This document shows, piece after piece, positions 58,063 to 64,000 of a stretch of DNA of 64,000 bases (position 1 is its first letter; the number at the start of each line of letters is the position of its first letter). A model generated the notes under the pieces. That model saw nothing but the letters and a program-made list of their open reading frames with translations. It did no database searches and had not been told where the DNA came from. Origin of the DNA: Silene conica (Eukaryota > Streptophyta > Magnoliopsida > Caryophyllales > Caryophyllaceae); assembly GCA_029255685.2 (NCBI GenBank), contig CM055318.2:9801001-9865000 (forward strand). The letters run 5' to 3'. The position numbers and the translations under genes were made by a program.

Positions 58063-58803
58063 TAGGGATGTCAATGGGGCGAGTCTTGGCGGGTCTCGCC
58101 CCGCACCCGTCCCACGTGGGGCGGGTGTGGGTAATGATTTGGTGGGTCGTGGGGCGGGGATGGGTTTCAAACGCATCATTCGTCGCGGGTCGCGGGGCGG
58201 GTGCGGGTATCACATGAGACCCGCCTCATACCCACCCCGTCCCACACCCACCCCGCTCGCCCCGCCCCACATGTCCCCGCCCCGCTTATACCCACCTAAT
58301 AAATAATAATATCTAATAGTAATATATATAGATAAAAAAATATAACTTAAAAAATTTTAAATTTTTTTTAATAAATAAGTAACTCCTACCCAATAATCCA
58401 ATAAGGCTCAAACAAGTAAGTAACCCCTACCCAGTAGTCCAATAAGGCAATAATCACTAGTTCACTACTCAGTATTCCGTATTTGGGCTGCTGTTTGTGC
58501 ATGTTTTTCGTGGTATATTTGTATGTAAAACTGTTTCATGGCTCAACGGACTCTTGTTAATTGAATGTTAAGGCATTTTGAGAAAACTTATTTGTATAAG
58601 TAGTACGACTAGTATATTTTAGATTCACGATTTACATTTCTTGAGGAGTTAGGCGGGTCAACGGGTCCCCGCGGGGCGGGGACAGTTTTGAAAGGTTCAA
58701 CCCGCCGCGGGTCGCCGGGCGGGCGCGGGTGCATATTAAAAGTTCGCGGGGCGGGCGCGGGTTGACCCCCCTCCGCACCCGCCCCGCCCCATTGACATCC
58801 CTA
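58063..58803. mobile_element. GC-rich hAT-type MITE (741 bp)
   Basis: Ends TAGGGATGTCAATGGGGC and GCCCCATTGACATCCCTA are inverse complements, and the 8-bp duplication gtggcagg (58055-58062, 58804-58811) is perfect. Both arms are strings of gcggg/cccgc, giving an extreme GC island in AT-rich DNA. It splits a LINE fragment. Confidence 0.93.
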
Positions 58804-58811
58804 GTGGCAGG

Positions 58812-59625
58812 GGATTATGGGCGAACATGGGCTGGAGGTGGGAAAGATCGACGAGTATGAAAAAGTGAGGGAGTGGGTTGAAGATGTGTGGAGAGGAATG
58901 GAGGAGAGGGAGCTTAATATGTTCATGACGGGTTGTTGGGCTCTTTGAGAGGCGCGAAATAAATGGATTTTTGAGAAAGAGAGGGTTGATGTTCGAAGGG
59001 TACAACGAAGGGTGGAAGAGGCTGTGAGGGAGCTTCGGGAGGTCAAAAACGAGGAGGGAGATGGTGCTGAAAACATAGTAGAACGGCAAAGATAGACAAA
59101 ACCGGGTACGGGAATTATGAAGTTGAATGTGGATGCAGGGGTTAAAGAAGAATGGGGCAAGGGTTTATTTGGGAGCGGTTTGTCGAAATAGTGATGATGA
59201 GGTACAATGGGCTTTGAGTGAACACCGACGGAGTATGATGGAGGTGCGAATTGCGGAAGCGGAGGCTGTTCTAGCTGCCTTGAAGGAAGCGCGAGGACGG
59301 GGGTATTTAAGGATAGAAGTCGAAAGCGATTGCAAAGCTCTTATTGATGCACTCTCGACAGGAGCAACGGGTTGCAATGATTTTCATTTGCTTTTAGATG
59401 TTATTTTTTCTGTTTCTTCTTTGTTTGATGTAGTGGTGTGGTCGTTTAATTAGGAGTAGAAAGTTTAATAAGGTCGCGTATGAACTGGCTCATTTGAGTT
59501 CGTCGCAGGATGCAAAACACTTGTGGAGGGTAGATGAAATCCCGAGTTATGTTAGAAATCTCGTTGATTTTGATTTAAATGATATGATTTAATCCCTCAT
59601 TGTGGGATTTCAAAAAAAATAATAG
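58812..59625 (+). pseudogene. LINE 3' end: zinc/linker region and RNase H, broken
   Basis: The plus strand reads EWVEDVWRGMEERELNMFM, a stop, EARNKWIFEKERVDVRRVQR, a stop near 59095, then the RNase H-like domain. That includes GAVCRNSDDEVQWALSEHRR, RIAEAEAVLAALKEARGRGY, VESDCKALIDALS and, after a frame change near 59450, KFNKVAYELAHLSS ... VDFDLNDMI and TAA at 59590-59592. An A-rich tail follows (59611-59625). Same domain type as the LINE at 43199 but a different, more decayed copy. The upstream LINE part before the hAT MITE (about 58020-58062) is tiny. Confidence 0.85.
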
Positions 59626-59667
59626 TAATAATTATGACGGAGAAATGCCCTGTTTTTTTGGACTTAT

Positions 59668-59850
59668 TTTGGCTTAACTTAACTTAACTTATTTTTTCTG
59701 AATTTTTCTAAACTTAACTTATATTTGCTGAACCTAACTTATTTTTGCTTAATTTTCTGAACTTATTTTGGCCGAACTTAACTTAACTTAACTTATTTTT
59801 TCTGAACTTAACTTATTTTTGCTGAACTTATTTTTCCTGACTTAACTCAA
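59668..59850. repeat. Minisatellite of ACTTAACTTATTTTTGCTGA units
   Basis: About nine degenerate units of 12-24 bp built from cttaactta, tttttgctgaa and cttattttgg. Confidence 0.85.
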
Positions 59851-60061
59851 TCGTGTGACTTTAGCCTGAATTATGAAATGTTTTTCTGTTTAATTGAAAA
59901 GCCGAAAATATGATAAATAAAACATAAAATTCAATTTGATAATCATATCCAATTTAAAATTTCAACAATGAAAATACAAAATTATTATTCATCTTTCATT
60001 CAAGTTGCAACAAGCTACATTCATTGTTCATGATATCTAACTATTTCAATTAATAACTAAA
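59851..60061. other. GH3 3' flank
   Basis: AT-rich sequence downstream of the GH3 stop. The minus-strand 3' UTR and poly(A) signals probably lie here (ttcaaattgaattttatg region) but no signal is decisive. Confidence 0.4.
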
Positions 60062-62706
60062 TCATAAACGGGTGGCTCCGACCCGACTACGTTCGGGGCT
60101 CCAATGTGGCATTGCAGGGCTAAAATGAACCGAAATAGCTCTAGAATCAAGTAACTCAACAATAGGCATAACACTCACACATCTAGGCACCTTATACTGA
60201 TTAATAGACGCCCCTCTAGAAATTGCATAGTCCATTAACTCCTCAAATGTACCATTTTTCACAACCCGGATCTCAAGCGGCCCAATGGACCGGTCTGCCA
60301 CCCGGCACTGACGGTAAACAGAGTTCAGAGTCTCTTCCATTGCTAGACAACACTGGCCCAACACGTCTCGGCCCGGCCCAATTGACCCTTTGGTTAATAA
60401 CTCCAAGTAGATGACATAGTGGCCAGGGATGCTCTTTGTGTCCGCATAGCTAGTGTACTCGACTATGCTAGTGTCGTATGGTTGTAGCAATTTCGATGCA
60501 TTCTCGATCGCATTTTGTAACTCAGACTCGTCTGTTTTGTCCGAGTCGATGCTTAGTAACACGTTCTTCCTCCTCACAAACTTAAATTGTGGAGCAGAGT
60601 TGTAGAATCCCGTCACTAGAAGCACGTCCCCAACGCAATACCTAAAATGGAAAACAATTACGTTTATAAACAAACTCGTAATCATCAATTAAAAACCGAA
60701 ATAATTTTGTTTAGGCTAAATTTGAAATTACCTGTATAGGCCGGAATAGGTAGTGACAACTAGCTCATATTCCTTGCCAATTTCAACATCAGCCAATTTG
60801 ACGAGTCGTGGGTTCGAGCCATGAATCACACTAGACGGGTCACGGTCAAGCGGGATGAATTCAAAGTAGCCCATATTAGGCAACATAGTGTACGTGACTT
60901 CAGACGGGTCACACAACGGTTTCAAATTGACACCGAAAAAACACTCGGACGAAGCGTACATAGTACACGCCTTAGGTAGTCCACCACTATAGTAATCCAA
61001 CGTAGGTATATATTGTGCCATAGCACCGGTCACAATAACTTCAAGATATTTCGTGTTGGGCCAAATTTTCGGTATAATCCCCTCCCAATTCTCACCCTTG
61101 CACGCGTTGTTAATAAACGCGGCTAGCTCAGGATCGGGCCTCATGGTCTTAGCCATACAGGCCCGTAATCCTGAGTCAGTAATCTTCGGGCTTAGGTTCC
61201 CGGTGGCAATGTCGTGGGATAGGTCGGAGTAATGGAGTTGGAGGAAGCGGATGGCCCGAAGTAGGCCCGAGGCAAAGACGGCCCCTACTCGGAGGACCGA
61301 GAGGCGGTCGTAGAGGCCGCATATCATTTGAGTGTACATTGATTGGAAGGAGTCGAGGCAGAGGATGGACTCGAGTGGGCTTGTAAGAACGTTACACGGG
61401 TCGTATGGACGGTTTTGGAAATGGTGGCTTTTATAGTAGCTTGTTAAAACTGGACGGGCTACTAGGCCTCCTGGAGTTTTTGTTTCGGACTTTATAAATA
61501 AAAAGTTGAGAGCTTTTCCTTTGTCCAGGCCCGGCACGTACCTATTTAAAAACAAATCGATCAAATCAAAATTTGTTTAGACCCGTCTTATCAATAGTCT
61601 AACCAATCGATTTTAGTCCGTCTATTTAATACTTTACGTTTCCTTTTAAGGTAGTCATTACGTTTTAACATCGATGCAAAAACAAGTTACGTTAATGATT
61701 CGATGATTTGATAATAGTCGTTCATTTCATGATAAAAGTAGTAAAAAGTCTAAAGAGATCACATTTTATCATAATTACTTCTCAACGCTTTTTAGTATTG
61801 TAGAATGTCAATATTATTACATATTTTCAAAAAAAGGAAAAGTTAAAAAGATAAAAAAAAAGAAAAAAGAAAAAAGGTAAAATTACTTTAAACTTAATAA
61901 AAATCCCTTTTTGGTCGGTATTTCTGAATTGTCATGCACTGTTAAGTGTTAACTCGTGGTAAAAAAAGAAGAAAGTGGTAAACCAAAGTAAAAAGATTCT
62001 TACAAGTTCATAATAGGCATAAGAAGGCTGTAAAGCAGCTGTCTTCTATCCATTTCTTCAGCAGTTGTTGGCATCAATTTTCTTTCTCCGGCCGAAGTTC
62101 CGGAGCTGCATTCGTCACCACATTTTTCAGTTACAATGTTATAACACAAAAATTTTAGAGAAACGGTTTCTCAATAAATTTTTTAGGTTATGATTTTATA
62201 ATATCGACTTACGTATACGAAAGAGTATCGAAGTATTAGACCACTTTCCGCATTAATATTTAATGCGGAGTACGTCATATAACAAATGAATTTCTTATGT
62301 GACATTTCAGTTTCGGTGGTGCAAACTCATTTTCCGAATCGTAACGATTTATAAGAATGAATATATAGAAATAAGTCAAATACGGGAAGGAAAGTAACCT
62401 AGTAAGAAACTCGGCCATAGGTTGATGACAAAGAATAGGAGACAAATCTCCATTAGCAATACGTTGGATATCGGGTTGGATATCCTCGTACGTAACAACC
62501 GGAACCTTACTAGCAAATGTCTCATACTCGTCACAAGCTTTCAACTCGAAACGTTTCAAGTATTCCGTCTCGGCATTTCGGGTCAAAATCTCAGACAACA
62601 CCTTCTTTTGCACCTCATCGCACTTGCTCGTAACCTCCTCAATAAACGTCAAAGCTTTCTCGTCTTTTTCTCTCCTTATTGCACCACACTTTGACACCAT
62701 TTTCAT
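60062..62706 (-). CDS. GH3: GH3 acyl acid amido synthetase (IAA-amido synthetase type), four exons
   Basis: Exons 62399-62706, 62004-62105, 60732-61541 and 60062-60641, all GT-AG, join to 1800 nt (599 residues), the usual length for group II GH3. The enzyme adenylates an acyl acid such as indole-3-acetic acid and joins it to an amino acid, lowering free auxin; it is cytosolic. Motif [14 protein letters not shown] is at 103-115, motif II YASSEC at 332-337, and motif III reads YRYCVGDVL at 406-414. Blocks such as [49 protein letters not shown] and [10 protein letters not shown] place it with the auxin-conjugating GH3.1-3.6 type rather than JAR1 or GH3.17 (inference from remembered family patterns). 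Motif III normally has Arg where Cys409 stands. The first ATG (62706) is chosen; a second Met three codons later is possible. Which GH3 number it corresponds to cannot be settled here. Confidence 0.95.
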
Positions 62707-62790
62707 GTATTTTTAATTAATTTTAGAAAGATTAAAATAATGTTTGATAGTGTTATGTAAAATGTGTATGAGTTGTGGAATGCAAGGGGA

Positions 62791-62800
62791 GTTTATATAG
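62791..62800 (-). promoter_or_regulatory. Putative TATA box of GH3
   Basis: CTATATAAAC on the minus strand, 85-95 bp upstream of the first ATG, giving a plausible 5' UTR of about 50-60 nt. Confidence 0.75.
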
Positions 62801-64000
62801 GGGAGAGGTAAAGAAGGGGGACAAAAATATCCTCGTCATTGTGCACGTCAAAGGTGACCAGGTGGCAAATGAATGAGATAGACGAAGTTACTTGTGAATT
62901 GTTAGAGAATAAGTAGTGTACCTTATTTGGGTGCCAAAATGTACGACTAATGACATATAAGTTGTGACGATAATGTTTATCACACGTTTTCGTTAAAGAT
63001 GGACATTATTCGTTATAAGTTAAAGATGGATATGATCTCTCTCATAAAATGGAAGTGACATAACTCATGAAAATGCTCCATTTTTCTTTATTTATCTTTC
63101 CACCTGCATTGTTGTGAGAGAATATTATCCGTTCTTAGTTTATGACAGATAATATAAGTTTCAGCAAGACTCAGGGTATAATTGTTTCTTCTATTTTCCT
63201 GTTTAAAGATAGATAAACAAACTAAACACTTAACAAGTTTATTTGGTCAAGATAAACATTGCCTATATTATGCAAGTACATTATCATCATTATCTTCTCA
63301 ATGTTTTGTTTAGAGTAGTAAAAGTAGATATAAAAGCTTTTTTATTGTGAGAATAAAAGTCGATCGTTTTGGTGTATCAGAAATTTGGAATTCTGATTAT
63401 CGATATTAATATTATTGGTAAATTATATTTCTTTCAATCAATGTACAAATTATTAAGAATGAAATGGAATATTGTCATCTGCTAAAACTCGATAATAATG
63501 AAAAAAATTGTCTTTGAAACAAGTTAGTTACCTTGAAATGGGGAATCATATAGTCGAATGTGTGTCGAAGTTCTGGTATTCAGTTGTATCGGTATAAATG
63601 AGTATTACGACTGTTCAATTCATAAAATTATTATGTTTAATATTGTATTTCGAGAAATTCGTGAGCTAGAAAAAGAGGTTTTGTAGGTAAAATTTATCAA
63701 ATTTAATTATACGTATATTATAGCGTTATACAAATTAATATCCATTATTATAAAAATAAAAACTAAGAAACACAAAACTACAAAACTAAAATAATATAAT
63801 GACGTAATAAGTTATAATAAAATGAACAAACATACCCAACTCCCTTTTATAAAGGAAATTGCTTGTAATCAACTCATGGACAAAAAAATTCTTGTTAAAG
63901 GAAGATTAGTTCAAAACTTAATCTCTTATCTAATGCCATTTTAATCAATTAACATCATCCAACACTAATTTTCATAATGTTTCTTTCTAAAAGAAGTTTC
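62801..64000. other. GH3 upstream region
   Basis: Promoter side of GH3. I found no canonical TGTCTC auxin response element; an ACGT-core motif (gtgcacgtcaaagg, about 62841) is present. A degenerate inverted pair (agagatcatatccatcttta type at 63020-63050 and gagagaatattatccgttct at 63116) suggests an old MITE. The rest is AT-rich with no gene. Confidence 0.5.

Noticed and set aside
58019..58306. Gly/Arg- and Pro-rich ORFs on both strands
   Set aside because: They come from gcggg repeats of the hAT MITE; both strands are open because the sequence is GC-rich.

Overview
This is nuclear DNA from a land plant, most likely a eudicot: it is AT-rich, has GT-AG introns, an auxin-type GH3 gene and a dense load of plant retrotransposons, MITEs and Helitrons. 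I cannot fix the species; Caryophyllales is only an impression from the repeat style. About 80 percent of the window is mobile DNA stacked in two deep nests, with two recognisable host genes (a GH3 acyl amido synthetase and a RING E3 ligase) and several broken host gene pieces.

Left nest (1-26181). A decayed minus-strand Ty1/Copia element (A) runs off the left edge and resumes at 25033. It is split by element B (2956-25032), an LTR element that encodes gag but no pol. B carries two later insertions. The first is element C (7127-15622), a non-autonomous LTR retrotransposon with two 2569-bp LTRs and no recognisable protein, sitting inside B's gag. The second is a 5.2-kb Mutator-like element (19070-24284) inside B's 3' LTR. 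The MULE carries an apparently intact six-exon gene that fuses a FAR1-type DDE transposase to an OTU-type cysteine protease domain.

Middle (26182-30001). Two tandem broken F-box/FBD-like C-termini, a MITE, and an AT-rich block bounded by two outward-facing Helitron 3' ends.

Right nest (30002-49433). A broken pathogen-related-protein gene was hit by a Mutator-type MITE. That MITE was hit by Copia element D (30249-47672). D's gag was hit by an LTR element that survives as a 3.1-kb solo LTR. D's 5' LTR was hit by a Stowaway MITE, which was hit by a 9.1-kb CACTA transposon (38268-47361). The CACTA holds host exon fragments (one from a plastid/vacuolar-type sugar transporter), a MITE within a MITE, a truncated LINE, a long-TIR element, tandem Helitron 5' ends and a Helitron that itself carries two Stowaways. 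Nearly every layer is proved by its own target site duplication.

Right third (49434-64000). A Tourist MITE, another copy of the Mutator-type MITE, a RING E3 gene on the minus strand (50522-51460 and possibly further upstream), more Helitrons, a 594-bp LINE-derived insertion, a GC-rich hAT-type MITE inside a LINE end, a minisatellite, and the complete four-exon GH3 gene (60062-62706, minus strand) with a TATA box. The GH3 protein has Cys in place of the usual Arg of its third nucleotide-binding motif.
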